Shown here: one piece after another, positions 43,850 to 55,105 of the stretch
Numbering within the stretch: position 1 is the first letter of the stretch
Layout: each line of letters starts with the position of its first letter
From: Podocnemis expansa
Lineage: Eukaryota > Chordata > Testudines > Podocnemididae
Length of the DNA stretch: 64,000 nt
Assembly (NCBI GenBank): GCA_007922195.1
Contig: ML681996.1
Location: 20,836,693 to 20,900,692, forward strand
Direction: 5' to 3'
The notes under the pieces: model-generated
Told to the model about the DNA's origin: nothing
Databases searched by the model: none
What the model saw: only the letters and a program-made list of their open reading frames with translations
Program-made: the position numbers and the translations under genes

Positions 43850-44072
43850 CCTGGCAGGAAGCATCAGGGCAGTAGCTGGATTCCAGCCCTGGATAGGGAG
43901 AGGCTCCGCAGACCCCCTGCAAAGTGTCTGTGGACCTCTGGAGGTCCCCAGACCACAGGTTGGGAGCAACTGGCTTAAAGGGAACATTGCGCTGCAAAGT
44001 TTAAAATGGGGGGGGCCCGCACAAACTGATTTTCCCTGGGCCCTGCTCCCACCTAGGGACGGCCCTTGTGCA
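43850..44072 (-). mobile_element. hAT termini, nested fragments
   Basis: The inverse of 43850-43980 begins CCAGTTGCTCCCAACCTGTG and continues GGTCTGGGGACCTCCAGAGG, a hAT-Charlie-type end. The inverse of 43985-44072 begins AAGGGCCGTCCCTAGGTGGG, a second hAT-type end. Partner ends not found. Confidence 0.55.
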
Positions 44073-46001
44073 ACCTGTACAAACTAACACATCCTGGGAG
44101 GGGGGAGTGAACCTTTTTCAAGTTTTCACAATATGTGACTTAATTAACAAGTGAAAAATTGTTGCATACAGTTGTCAGAGTGACATTTATGTAAAGGCTG
44201 CTGTAGAAGGATAGATATTGTTTGAGAATTGTGTTTAGGTATGAAATGCAAGTTTCTACTTTTACAGAACCAAATTGAGTTTATAAACCAGAAATTACTT
44301 TTTGGCTACTTAAATTTAATTAATAGTAAGATCAATTTCTACTATCCTTATCCATCCAATCACCATCCCTTTGAGTGAGAACAGATTTGCAATGTGGCCT
44401 TTCACCAAAAAAGGATGGACACCCCTGGTCTAGGGCCTGATACTCTCTTTAATTCACTAATTGTATATTGCTGAAACTCCACTGAAATTAATGGACCTAC
44501 ATGTGTATTTGTTAACACTCTATTTCTCTGATGCCACTAGTCTCAAAACTGTAGTATGGAGGGTAAGAAGGTAAGAGATTCTAAAAATAGGCTTTATAAC
44601 AGTAAAAAGCATAAATCAGGTTTAAAGCTGGTCAAAATACTACACAAAGAGCAGTAAACATATGAAATATGTTTCTGAGATGGTGGGGAAAGCAGTATGT
44701 AAATAGGCACAAGTTAATCCTAGATTTTGTTTCTAAGAAAGGAGATGATACAGTATGATGGAACAAAACAGGTTACCAGAATTAGAATAAAGTGAGAAAG
44801 ACAAGTATCACAGTCACTGGAGTGGCTCAGGATTGTAAGTGCCTGCCTCAGGGCATATGGTCAAAAACAGGGTGGACAATTCAAACTGGTGATGTATTCT
44901 ATATTTTTATAATCAGATTGCTCCAACCCAGTAACCAAGGGAAATTCATGAATCACTAGAACAGTCTCAGAATGGAATTGCATATTGCATATTGTCACAT
45001 AGACAAACTAGACTTAATGATACACCAAAAATCACAAAATGTTCAGGCTGTTTCCAGTCCCCCCCCCAAAAAAAAAGTTACTTACCCAAGCTTAATTGGT
45101 ACCAGCAAAGGGGTAATTTCCTCATTTCATCCAGAGACTGGTTAAAAGCTCTCCAGGGTGTTACTGGCCAATAGGAACAGAGGGCTGCAGAGCCAATCAG
45201 GGCACAGCAGGCTGTATAAAGCCATGGATGCAGCTCTGGCTTAGGGCAGTTTGCGTCTGACCTTGGAGAAAGAGGGCTAGTGTGTTAGCAGATCTATGAG
45301 AGACTGGGCCCTAGACATATCTTAGGGGTACTGCTAGGCTTCAGTGAACCACAGCCTTGGTATAAGGGCTGTGGATACCTGGGGGAGGTGAACAGTGCTC
45401 AGGAGAACTGATGAGCACAAGCTAAATAAGAGTGAGAGGGTTGAAATGGTGCTCTTACAGAATGCATAGGGTCTCTTGACTGGGACGCAGAAGTGGGTGG
45501 GCTCTGGTCCCACATGCCTTCCCCAGACTGCCAATGGGTGGGAAGCTGCAGGTAGGTGATGTGGAGCAGGATTTGCTGATACAAGTGGGCCAGCTAGAAC
45601 CAGACTACCCTGGATCTGGAGGGCTGAGGTTCTACAGATTGCAGGTGAGTGAAGAAGGGATTAGCATGGGCTGTTGAGGTACAGTGGACTCACTGAGATG
45701 AGACTTGACCACCCCCCCCCCTTGAAGGAGGGTTGACAGAGGGGTCAGCTAGAGGGCTGAGGTCCTGAAGAGAGACTAAGCATGAGAGAGACCAAGCACT
45801 AATCACCTGATGGCAGACTACTTGAGGCTTTCCCTGTACCATCATCTGGAGGTGCTTGTCTGGTGCTGTAGAGGTGTACAGTATCCTAGATCTTACACAA
45901 AAGATGTCTGTAGCTATCCCTGTAACAAGGTATCTAAGGGTTTACTAATTAAGAATATAAATGGATTATTTACAGCTCAAGAAAGCAAATACACACTAAT
46001 G
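44073..46001. other. unique sequence with a hAT end and a promoter-like spot
   Basis: 44385-44432 is the inverse of CAGGGGTGTCCATCCTTTTT, a hAT-type end. A short foldback-like piece follows (44438-44520). A CCAAT/TATA spot lies at 45166-45230. No exon recognised; the open frame 45334-45534 has no domain. Confidence 0.5.
45166..45230 (+). promoter_or_regulatory. CCAAT and TATA promoter-like cluster
   Basis: GGCCAATAGGAACAG at 45166, GCCAATCAGGGC at 45191 and TATAAAGCC at 45216 are spaced like a pol II core promoter (two CCAAT boxes, then TATA). No downstream gene is recognisable, so it may belong to an old LTR whose limits I cannot set. Confidence 0.35.
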
Positions 46002-46108
46002 AAGCCATGTCTACATCATAAACTTACATTACTATAACTGTCACTTAAAGATATGAAAAGTTCCCCTCTTGAGCTATGCAGTTATACTGATCTAACCATA
46101 TGGACCTA
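46002..46108. repeat. Harbinger-like MITE fragment
   Basis: CCATGTCTACATCATAAACT followed by CTCTTGAGCTATGCAGTTAT and GATCTAACCATATGG resembles the left part of a GTCTACAC-ended MITE; its right end is lost. Confidence 0.35.
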
Positions 46109-46124
46109 ACTAGTCCAGCGTGCG

Positions 46125-46438
46125 CAAAAAAAAAAAAAAAAGTCTTTGTGCCACCCAACTAACAGATTTATTTTTCACATGACCTTTTGTGGGAGAAAAT
46201 CCCACTTCATCAGATGCTTTGAAGATGGGTGAATTTACAGAATGGAATGAAAATAAAATAAACAAATAAAATAAAGAGGTGTAAAACATAGGATCAGGTC
46301 ATACAGTAACAGCAAATCACAGCAGTTGTTACCCCTTGCATTTATTTTCATTCCATTCTGTAAGTTCACCCACCTGCGAAGCATCTCACAAATTGGGATT
46401 TTCTGCCACGAAAGCTCATGTGAAAAATAAATCTATTT
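46125..46438 (-). mobile_element. foldback retroelement, near-complete arms
   Basis: An A-run (46125-46141) is followed by arm 1 (CAACTAACAGATTTATTTTT), a centre with ACAGAATGGAATGAAAATAA, and the inverse arm up to GAAAGCTCATGTGAAAAATA. On the minus strand at 46178-46217 the hammerhead-like core reads CTGATGA intact with a perfect GTGGGA/TCCCAC hairpin, but AAAA replaces GAAA. The plus-strand motif at 46365-46405 reads CTCACAA, mutated. Confidence 0.8.
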
Positions 46439-46567
46439 GGATTAATTATGCCAGTGGGAAAAGCTCTCTCATCAGCATATAACATCTTCAGAGATGCACT
46501 ATAACTGTGCAGCTGCTGCAATTAAGGGGCATAAGGGTACACATGCCCTTAGTTACTATCTACTAAA

Positions 46568-46668
46568 AATCCTGTGGCAGTTTTAAAGACTAACAAATTT
46601 ATCACATGAGCTTTTGTGAGAGAAGGGGGATTAAATTTTAGTCTTTAAAAGTGCCACAGCACTCTGTC
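46568..46668 (-). mobile_element. short foldback retroelement copy
   Basis: ATCCTGTGGCAGTTTTAAAG and, inverted, CTTTAAAAGTGCCACAGCAC form the stem; the central part is largely deleted. Confidence 0.7.
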
Positions 46669-46720
46669 TGTTCTATACCATTTCTTATGCTATTGATTAC
46701 TACACACATTTTTCTGTAAG

Positions 46721-47423
46721 CAGGGTTAAAATATAATTTGGGGGGCCCTGGAACCCTCTTCAGTTGGTGGCCCCCCCCTTATGCATCCCAACCCCAGCTA
46801 CTGCTCCCAAAACACCTACCCTTATCAGTCCCCTTTCCCCATGTCCTTTTTAGCCCCAGTCCCTAAGCTCCCTGCCCCCATTCCAGGCCTCCTAACCCCC
46901 AGCCTCCAATCCTGACCCCTTTTCTCCCCTCCCCATGCAGCCTCCTTGCCCCCACACTTTCCCTAATGGCTGTCTGACAGTCCCAGGCACCCCCCCCATA
47001 TCCCCTTATCTGGCCAAAGAGCTGGGCAGGGGCAGGAGGCCTACGTGCTAGCCGGCCGGCAAAAAGAAGCCTGGGCCAGAGGTCAGGACCTACCTGCATG
47101 CACAGCTGGGCCCCAGCCAGAAGGGGCGGAGCCAAACAGACTTCGTGGGAGGGAGGGGTGGCTGGGCTGGCCCCATCCCAAAGTCCCTCCTCTCCGTCGG
47201 CCTAGAGGGGATGCGCTGGGTCATTGGTTCTGGCACACCCGTCTGTTTTTAAGGCACCCCACAACCTGGCTTTCTGGTGCCTCCCCCTTTTTTTGGGGGG
47301 GGGGCCTGGAATGCAGTGTTCCAGGGTGTTCCCCTATTTCTAGGTGGCCCGGAACACTGGCTTCCTAAAAATACAGGGCCCTGGAACAGCATTCCAGGAT
47401 GTTCCCCATTATTTTAAACCCTG
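46721..47423. mobile_element. hAT-type non-autonomous element, 703 bp
   Basis: Termini CAGGGTTAAAATATAAT and inverse CAGGGTTTAAAATAAT. Flanks TCTGTAAG and CCTAAAAG agree at 5 of 8 positions, a decayed duplication. A GC-rich interior with CCTGGAAYRC-type phrases near both ends. Non-coding; the open frames reflect composition. Confidence 0.65.
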
Positions 47424-47764
47424 CCTAAAAGGAAGAAAAATGTGGAGATTTGGAGATATGCAGAAACATACTTTTCTCAGTATTTGGAAATTGAGAGGCC
47501 AGAGGTGTTAATAAAGAGCTGATAGATTCATAGTTGAAAACCAAATCAGTTAAAATCCATTTACTGTGTGTGGCTTCTCTCCAAGGAATAATGTAACTGT
47601 CACTGAATTTCTATGAACCAGTGGTTGCTTTGCTGATCCAAGGTCAACGATGAGTGGACAAGTACCTACCCATACTGACCACAAGTCATTGTAAATTAGT
47701 AGCTTGGAAATACAAGGATGTGCAAAACATAAATAACTGGACTGAGAAAGTTGGGAAATTATTA
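47424..47764. other. unique sequence, no gene seen
   Basis: AT-rich; nothing recognisable. Confidence 0.5.
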
Positions 47765-47985
47765 TTATTCAGAGATAAAGTTGGAGAGACAATATCTTTA
47801 ACTGAACCAACTTCTGTTGGTGAAAGACAAGCTTCAGCATTCCACAGACCTTAATAAAAGATCTGTGGGACTCAAAAGCTTGTCTGGAATGATCACCAAC
47901 AGATATTGGTTGAAGAGAAGATATTATTACCTCACCTTGTTTTCTCTCTCATATCCTGGAACCAACATACCCACAACAACACTTC
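47765..47985. repeat. second foldback family
   Basis: The stem AACCAACTTCTGTTGGTGAA plus AGACAAGCTTCAGCATTCCA is inverted as CAAAAGCTTGTCTGGAATGA plus TCACCAACAGATATTGGTTG. This type (with TATTACCTCACCTTGTTTTC at its end) is a common amniote interspersed foldback, unrelated in sequence to the one above. Confidence 0.65.
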
Positions 47986-47997
47986 AAATAGTTATTA

Positions 47998-48036
47998 CTC
48001 TGTCAAATAATAATAATACTACTAATAATAATAATT
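47998..48036. repeat. (AAT)n microsatellite, imperfect
   Basis: TAATAATAATAC followed by TACTAATAATAATAATT. Confidence 0.8.
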
Positions 48037-48321
48037 CTGTAAATACAGAACTAGCTATAAAATGGTAGCTGGTAAAATAACACCTAGAAAGTACTTAAAG
48101 AAAAAAATCAATATCTGTGAATTACTGGTCACTTTTACTATTTATTCTCAAATATTTTTCTCTGCTTTTTGATCCAAAGTCTCTTAAATTATGTGTATAA
48201 TGTTTGTGCCATAACTAATCCATACATACTATGTTTCTCATAAGAACTTTTGTCTAAGTGCCAGCAGTTTTATGATGTTTAATTCTGTGAAGTTATATGG
48301 TAAAAATAACAATTTATCAGG

Positions 48322-48560
48322 TTATATCTACACAGCAATATAAGCCTAGGGTTAGTGGGACTTGAGTCAGCTCACCTGTGTTAGGGAGCCTTAGGCTTGA
48401 GTATCTACAGTGCATTTTAACCCTAAGTTATGAATTTTCTGACCCATGGTTGAGCCTAGGTCTCTGGCATCTACACTGCAATGCTACGACTCAAGTCAAA
48501 ATGCCCATATCCCAGAGTGCTTGGAGTCCCACTATACACACACACAGTGTTGACACATTA
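48322..48560. repeat. old MITE with ATCTACAC ends
   Basis: GGTTATATCTACACAGCAAT opens the block; inside are AGCCTTAGGCTTGAGTATCT and GAGCCTAGGTCTCTGGCATC, internal copies of the same motif, and CGACTCAAGTCA near the right. Probably two related MITE ends. 60500-60610 resembles it. Confidence 0.4.
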
Positions 48561-49769
48561 AGCCTAGGAAATGGTGCTCTGTGGGAAAGCCCTACTGTCT
48601 TCATTCACTGACAGGTTGGGACACTATTCTCAGGGCTGTAACTAGGAATTTTGGCACCTGGGGTCAGGAGCATGAATGCTCAAATCAACTAAAGTTACAT
48701 AAAATGCACTCCCTCAAATCAATGAGTAGAGTTACAAGATATGTCAAGGCAAATCCAGCCCACTGCATAATTACAGCAAAATGCACCAGGTCATTTCATC
48801 ATAATTTCTGTATAACTAACTCATCTACCACTGTTGCTGGGATTTAAATCTGGAGATATCAATAATTTGAACTGTAAAACTAGATTATTTTTTCTGTGCA
48901 CTTTTTTCACACAAAAGGCAATCTGTTTAACAAACAAATAAACGAAAACAAAATAACCCACCACCCCCATCCCCCAGAGCAAAAAAACACAATCTGGGAA
49001 AGGAGTGCAAATTTTAACTTTTAGAGAAACAGTAATTCAGAGTGAAATGCTACTTTGTTAAAATGTTCATGCCAATTACCTTGTTTAAAGTCATTGTTAC
49101 TATTTGCAATTCATGGACCTTTTTTCCCCTGCCCCTCCTTTGAAATTTGAAGGTCATTAATGTTAGCATTTTTCATCTGCTTCCAAAAACTGCCTGTGTT
49201 AAATTTAGAGTGCTTTTTCATCACAGACTGATCTCACCTGAAGACAGGTACTTTAGACTTCAGGGAAAGTTAGAGATATATCTATTTCCTTTCCTTGACA
49301 ATTTTTTGAACAAACAATCTCTGTTCTAACTATATACAGTTTCCAGAAATCCAGATTGTAAAGTGAGGTAGTTCTAAAAACATTTGATACAGGTATCACA
49401 GTTTCAGGCTTACTGCACCTCTATTCCACCCCCCCCCATCCCTTAAGGGCATCCACTGAAAGGGGTCCAACTCACAGCCATTATCTCCCCTGAGCAAAGA
49501 TCAGCATCTCACTTCCTCTTAACTAAAAGTTTTAACACAGCACAGCATTAAAGAGAAAACATAAAAATTACAGACATTCCCATAAGCATGCTAAAAGTTC
49601 ATCAGGCTATACGTTTGATGGGGCTCCAGCGACCATAATGTTTTGCAACCCATGTGCAAGGGCTGGGAAGTACCTTGCAGAGAAAGTCCTGTGTGCTGAA
49701 TCAAGAAGAGGACTCTGTCAGTTTAAATGCATTTGTATCCATTTATCCTTCTAAGAATCATTCCTTTCA

Positions 49770-49840
49770 CTCTTTAAAAGTGCCACAGGACTCCTTGTTT
49801 GTTTTGCTGCAGCACACTAACATGACTGCCCCTTTGAAAC
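49770..49840 (-). mobile_element. foldback retroelement fragment
   Basis: Arm (inverse: AGTCCTGTGGCACTTTTAAA) and head (inverse: TTTCAAAGGGGCAGTCATG) only. Confidence 0.75.
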
Positions 49841-49854
49841 TTCACAATATTCCA

Positions 49855-50044
49855 AGATCCAAAGGGGTAGCTGTGTTAGTCTAGTTCAGTCAAAACAAAC
49901 AAGGAGTTCTGTGGCACTTAAAGACTAACACATTTATTTATTGCATGAGTTTTCTTGGGAACATCTGACAAAGTGGGATTTTCTTCCACAAAAGCTCATG
50001 CAATAAATAAATGTGTTAGTCTTTAAGTGCCACAGAACAACTTG
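49855..50044 (+). mobile_element. foldback retroelement, compact, 14-bp duplication
   Basis: A 190-bp copy flanked by TTCACAATATTCCA at 49841-49854 and 50045-50058. Head AGATCCAAAGGGGTAGCTGT, arm 1 from CAAACAAGGAGTTCTGTGG, a short centre, arm 2 ending GTGCCACAGAACAACTTG. One hammerhead-like unit (49962-50002) with CTGACAA and AAAA in place of GAAA, so inactive. The clean duplication shows that the palindromic unit moved as a whole. Confidence 0.92.
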
Positions 50045-50189
50045 TTCACAATATTCCATGTACTCATCATAATCCAGGGGACATCACACAATTAGAACTT
50101 GTATCAAAAATATACATTTCACAATAAGCCAAAGAAATGACTCTAATACCTTTTCAAGCAAACAGAACATAAGTATATGGAATAGTGTG

Positions 50190-50490
50190 TAGTTCCAAAG
50201 GGACAGTCATTTCAGTCTTGTTCAGTAAAACAACCAAGGAATCCTGTGGCACTTAAAGACTAACACATTTATTTATTGCATGAGCTTTTGTGGGAAAATC
50301 CCACTTCCTGAGATGCTTTGAAGGTGGGAAACTCACAGAATGGTAGGAAAATAAACGCAGGGAAGGGTAAGTCATTGAATCAGGTCAGACTGTAAAAGAA
50401 AATCAAGGAGTCTGACTAAGTAGGATTTTCTCCCTTAAACTCATATGATTCATAATGCATTAGCAAACTGCCACAGGACTCTTTGTTTCC
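50190..50490 (+). mobile_element. foldback retroelement, decayed second arm
   Basis: Head AGTTCCAAAGGGACAGTCAT, arm 1 (AAGGAATCCTGTGGCACTTA), centre with ACTCACAGAATGGTAGGAAA, then a degenerate inverse arm (AAGTAGGATTTTCTCCCTTA ... GCCACAGGACTCTTTGTTTC). Confidence 0.75.
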
Positions 50491-50559
50491 CCTGGTTGGC
50501 TCACCCAGGTCCCAGGCAGCACCAAGCTCCTGAGCTGGTTGGGTGCCCCCCACTGGCTG

Positions 50560-50870
50560 GCCTGCAAACCTGGCCAGCCAGCAACACAGGGTCTGGGTTG
50601 GGTTGCCTCCCTGGCTCCCAAGCCTGGCTTGTCATCCGGCCAGGGTTAGTGGGTTACCTGTCTCACTGGCCAGCAAACCTGGCTGGGCAGCAATACACGG
50701 TTGGGCTGGGGTGGGGGAATGCCTCTCTCTCGACCACCAATCAGCCAGCCCAGCTAGGCAGGTGCCTCCCCTGCCCCATGGCCAGCAAAGCCTGGCCACT
50801 CAGCAACACAGGGTCAGGGGGTGCCTCCCTGGCTCTCTTTCCTGCCAACCAGCCAGCTACCCAGGGCCAG
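50560..50870. repeat. diverged tandem units, roughly 100 bp
   Basis: CTGGCCTGCAAACCTGGCCA (50559), CTGGCCAGCAAACCTGGCTG (50669) and ATGGCCAGCAAAGCCTGGCC (50779) start three units, each followed by CAGCAAYACA and later TGCCTC. The spacing is close to 110 bp. Makes the long plus frame 50445-51161 look coding; it is not. Confidence 0.65.
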
Positions 50871-51221
50871 GAAGGTGCCTCCCCCCCCACAACCAGCCAG
50901 GTACTGCTGGTGCCCAGCCCCCAGCACACTGCCACCTTCTCCTACCTGGCTATGGGTCCAGCAGAGGCCAAAGCAGCTATGCTGCTGGTCGCGTGGCTGG
51001 TGGCCAGACTTCTTCTCTCCCCTCGACCTGACCAGACCTTGCATGCTGGGGGCAGGGTGGGAGATGACCTCCTCCAGCCACAGTCTGGCTGCTGGAGGAA
51101 TGTGCCTTCCCCAAGGCACATTCTTCTTTGGGGCCAGGCAGGGTCATCTGTTGCCCTGTGAAATCTTTCACCCAGGGCCTTGCCCCTTTTGCCCTGCTGT
51201 AGTTACGGCCCTGACTATTCT

Positions 51222-52365
51222 TATCAAATTACATTGGCATTAAATGGTTTTATGTGCTGGGGAACAAAGTGGCTCACATTGTCAGGCAGCAGTGTCTGGT
51301 GTGCATGGGATGGGGACAGTGCTCTTGATTACCATGCACTATAAATCAGAATAGCACAATGGAAAATAAATTTGTGGTTGGGCAGTGAGAGTGACTTAAA
51401 TGACTTAATTTGATCAGTCCTCTCTGAGAACCCTGGAGACCCTCTATTCTTGTGCAAAACATAGGTTACTCACCCTGTGGGAGGGACAACCCCAAAGAGA
51501 CATAGACAGGATCAGAATGACTACCCCTATTAATAATTTTCTAAAACTGGCCCAGCTGAACAGCAGTACTGAAGCAGCTCCAGTGTTCAACTGCTGGTTC
51601 TTTCTTACTCCAACTTTACTAACGGTTCTTGAGAGGCAGCCAATGTGGTGACCCACAGTTTTGCCTAATAACCAAGTTCTTCAGTTACTGATAATCTCCT
51701 CCCCTGCCAGCACCCCTGGAGATCCAGACTTTGCTGCATCTTTCTCTGTTCCATTAACCCCCTGTTTAAATGATCCAGTGGGGGAATTACTGCTCTCCTC
51801 TCAAAGATCCCATCCTCTAAAACGTAACACACACATACACCCAGCCTAGCTGCTGCTGGCTACAAAGCATTGAAGTATATTTCCAGGGCTTGTGATGCAG
51901 CATGATGCAGCATAGCCTGGAAACACCTAATCCCAGCCCCCACTGCATGATGGGAGGTTAAGAAGAAGTTCAGTGACTGGCTCCCACTTTCTGCCCCGAC
52001 AGGATGTGCAGTCCTGGCCACATGCAACCTCAGAGCAGAACTAAGAGCCAATCTATAAGGAGGGTGAGTGGGAGAGCTCCTGACACAGCCCAGCCCAGGG
52101 AGGAATGACCCTCCATACCAAAATGCTGGAGCCTCATCCTGTCTGGCAACTTCGCTTCCTGCTTGGGCAAGCTCCACACCGCAGTGAGGGGGAGCTAAGA
52201 CCACTGCCATGGTGGAGAGTGCAGGAAGAAAGTGTGTGCTTGGCCAGGCAGTAATGGTGCTTCCAGCCAACTTGTTGAATGCTGGTGGTGACCTAGGCCT
52301 CCTGGGATATCTCCTGAATGTGCAAAATCAGGGCAAGCTGCAAAACCAGGAGCCAAACTCCTAAA
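51222..52365. other. unique sequence, no gene seen
   Basis: No exon or repeat I can name. A GATGCAGCATGATGCAGCAT doublet lies near 51894. Confidence 0.5.
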
Positions 52366-53590
52366 GCACTGACTAACCTCATTGCCTTCTATGATGACAT
52401 GACTGGATCTGTGGATGCGGGAAGAGCCATTGACATGATTTACCTCAACTTTAGCAAGGGTTTCGATATGGTTTCCCACAGCATTCTCACTGGCAAGTTA
52501 AGGCAGTATGGATTGGATATGTGGATGGTAAGGTGGATAGAAAACTGGCTAGATCAATGGTTTCAGCAAGTAGGAATCAATACCTCCATGTCTAGCTGGC
52601 AACCGGTAATGAGTGGTGTTCCCCAGGGGTTTGTCCTGGGGCCAGATCTGCTCAACATTTTCATTTATGGTCGGGATGATGGGATAGATGACACACTCAG
52701 GAAGTTTGCGGATGACACCAAACTGGGGGGAATGGTAGACACACTGGAAGGCATGGACAGGATTCAGGGAGACCTAGACAAATTGGAGCAGTGAGCCAAT
52801 AGAAATCTCATGAGGTTCAACAAGGACAAGTGCAAAGTCCTGCACTTGGGACAAAAAACCTCATGCACTGCTACAGGCTGGGGAATGATCAGCTAAGTAG
52901 CAACACTGTTAAAAAGGACCTGGGGATCATGGTGGATAGGAAGCTGGATACGAGACAACACTGTGCTCTTGCTGCCAAAAAGGCCAATGGTATACTGTGC
53001 TGCCTCAGTAGAAGTGTTGCCTACAGATCAAGGGGTGCGATTGTTCCCTTCTATTTGGCACTGCTGAGGCCGCATCTGGAATACTGTGTCCAGTTTTGGG
53101 CTCCCCACTACAAAAAGGACATGGACAAATTAGAAGGAGTCCAGTGGAGGATAATAAAAATGATCAAGGAGCTAAAGCACAAGGCTTACGAAGAGAGACT
53201 GAAGGAATTAGGCTTAGTTACCCTGCAGAAGAGAAAACTGAGGAGGGATTTGATAGCAACCTTCAACTACCTGAAGGGATGCTCCAAGGAGGACGGAGCT
53301 CAGCTGTGCCCAGTAGTATTAGAGGACAGAACAAGGAACAATAGTTTCAAGTTGCAGCTGGGGAGGTCGAGGTTGGATATTAGGAAATCTTTCTTACTAG
53401 GAGGCTGGTGAAGCATTGGAATGAGCTACCTAAGGAAGTGGTGGAATCCCCATCTTTGGAGATATTATAGGCTCAGTTAGACAAAATGCTGGCTGCAATG
53501 ATTTAGTGAGAGTCGTCATGCTTTTTTTTTTTTCAGGGGGTTGGACTAGATGACCTCATGAGGTCCCTTCTTACCCTATGATTCTATGGG
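52366..53590 (+). pseudogene. CR1 LINE, best-preserved copy, 5'-truncated
   Basis: It begins inside the RT (ALTNLIAFYDDMT at 52366) and continues IDMIYLNFSKGFDMVSHSIL, GVPQGFVLGPDLLNIF and the catalytic FADDTKL (52705-52730, both Asp present), then one TGA after DKLEQ near 52793. The rest (52830-53411) is open in another frame and carries RPHLEYCVQFWAPHYKKDMD and YEERLKELGL. The 3' end is complete (GGTTGGACTAGATGACCTCA, CCTATGATTCTATG). The youngest-looking CR1 here. Confidence 0.92.
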
Positions 53591-54133
53591 TAGTACTTAT
53601 ACCAGTCTTCCAGTCAGTAAGAAAACATGCTTCTGATTCCCCACACCAGTCATCACCACGTATAACAAAATAGAAACAGCTCCCTTTATTGCACGTCAAC
53701 TCCTCTGGTCCCCACCTAGCCACTGGGTCTCTGAAAAAATAGGTTCGCCTGACTCCAGAGGGCCAGCCACATTACTCAGAACAATACAGCCTTGGACCTT
53801 GCCCAAGATACCATGCTGCCAGCCAATCCTTTAGCAACTAAAACTGAAGGTTTAATATAAAAAGAAAAGAAACAAAATATGAAAGATGATAAAGGGTCTT
53901 AGTGAATCACATACAATACAAATGATTTTCAGTCCATACAAGGCAACTCCATGGAAAAATTTGGAGTTTGCAGGCTTGTTCCTCTGGTAGACACCCAGCA
54001 TGTTGGTGGCCCTCAGTCGTTTGTCTAGACACAAAAGAATAGTTCCAGAGGTGGTTGTTTGCAGACTGGTGATTGAAGACAAAGAAAGTTGAGGCTGATG
54101 TCTTTTATCACCACTGACCTTCCCTGTGCTGAG

Positions 54134-54336
54134 TGTAATGATCTGGAGGGTTCATTAAAGACGATACTACTAAATGATAAGGAATAGAACTTTAATCATA
54201 CAGACAGGTATCCAGGTGTGTACCTGGGAGCAGCCATGTTAGATCTTCTCTGGGGCACATCTCCCAATTTACACAACACTGGCACATGCTAGGGAGTGTC
54301 TCTAAATTCACAACCTTCTACAAGTATATCACTACA
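54134..54336 (-). repeat. gypsy 3' LTR
   Basis: 203 bp, TGTAATGATCTGGAGGG to CACTACA. I count about 14 substitutions and one indel against the other LTR, roughly 7 percent difference. Confidence 0.92.
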
Positions 54337-54559
54337 TCCTCCCCCCTAAGGAAAAGAAGTAAATAGTTAGATACATATAATAACTAGCTAATAATACATG
54401 CACTAACACCTAACAACACATAACAGCTATCTAAAAAAAAAAAAAAACATGCAGAAGAACAGTCCATAAACCCAAGATATGACCTATCTAGAGAGGAGAG
54501 GTTACTAGCACATCACTCTCAAGTGAGTCCTTACCACCTACTTCCCTTACATATCCTAG

Positions 54560-55100
54560 CAAGTCTCTATGAGTCTTTCTGGACGTTTGATGACTCGACT
54601 AGATCTTCTCAGTACTGGTCCTTCGTTCAGGTCTGAATTTTCTTGTTCCCTGATGGTTTCATTATAATGTGTTGAAGATATCAGATCTGTCAGGGGAGGC
54701 ATGCCAAAATCTACTTCAACGTCCCCGGTGTTGGAACTTTCTGGAATAAGTGATAGATCCCGTTGATTACATTGAAGTGTGTCCCCTTGATCTCTGTGGG
54801 CCACATAAGACCATGGATGCAGCTGTTTTTAATAGTACCTCTTTGTCCCCGGGTATTAGAGGAATGATTCCTCAGACACACTATCACCTGGGATAAGGAT
54901 GGAAGATCACGAACCCGTCTATCAAAATAATATTTCTGCTTCCACTTCTGGTTTTCTTTTATCTTCCGAATGTTAGCATTGTTCCTAGATTGCAGCAATT
55001 TATCAGTAATAGGTAAATTAGATCTGATCCTTCTTCCCATTTATAGCTGAGCTGGAGAAAAGCCATTCTCCAGGGGTGTACTTCGGTAGACCAGCAATGC
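54560..55100 (-). pseudogene. gypsy integrase C-terminus
   Basis: LLVYRSTPLENGFSPAQL at 55080-55025, then MGRRIRSNLPI, KQKYYFDRRVRDLPSLSQVI, typical of the C-terminal segment after the catalytic core (the PxQLxxGRRxR motif). It continues with LRRSSRVIKRPERLIE (54560-54600), a normal end for this lineage. A stop sits before MGRRIR. Confidence 0.8.
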
Positions 55101-55105
55101 TGTAT

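Larger units (their letters stand above)
48632..51213. mobile_element. hAT-type element, 2.58 kb, perfect 8-bp duplication
   Basis: Termini CAGGGCTGTAACTAGG and inverse CAGGGCCGTAACTACAG. ACTATTCT flanks it exactly at 48624-48631 and 51214-51221. The left 1.1 kb is AT-rich, 50.49-51.2 kb is GC-rich, and no hAT transposase (no DDE or BED-type coding) is visible. Three foldback pieces (49770-50490) sit inside, so the original element was about 1.9 kb. Non-autonomous. Confidence 0.85.

Noticed and set aside
43637..44087. Possible Myb/SANT exon upstream of the orphan Harbinger exon
   Set aside because: Translations are low-complexity and the region contains hAT termini; no SANT Trp pattern.
50445..51161. 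238-codon plus-strand frame
   Set aside because: Lies in diverged tandem repeats and a hAT end; several frames are open at once.
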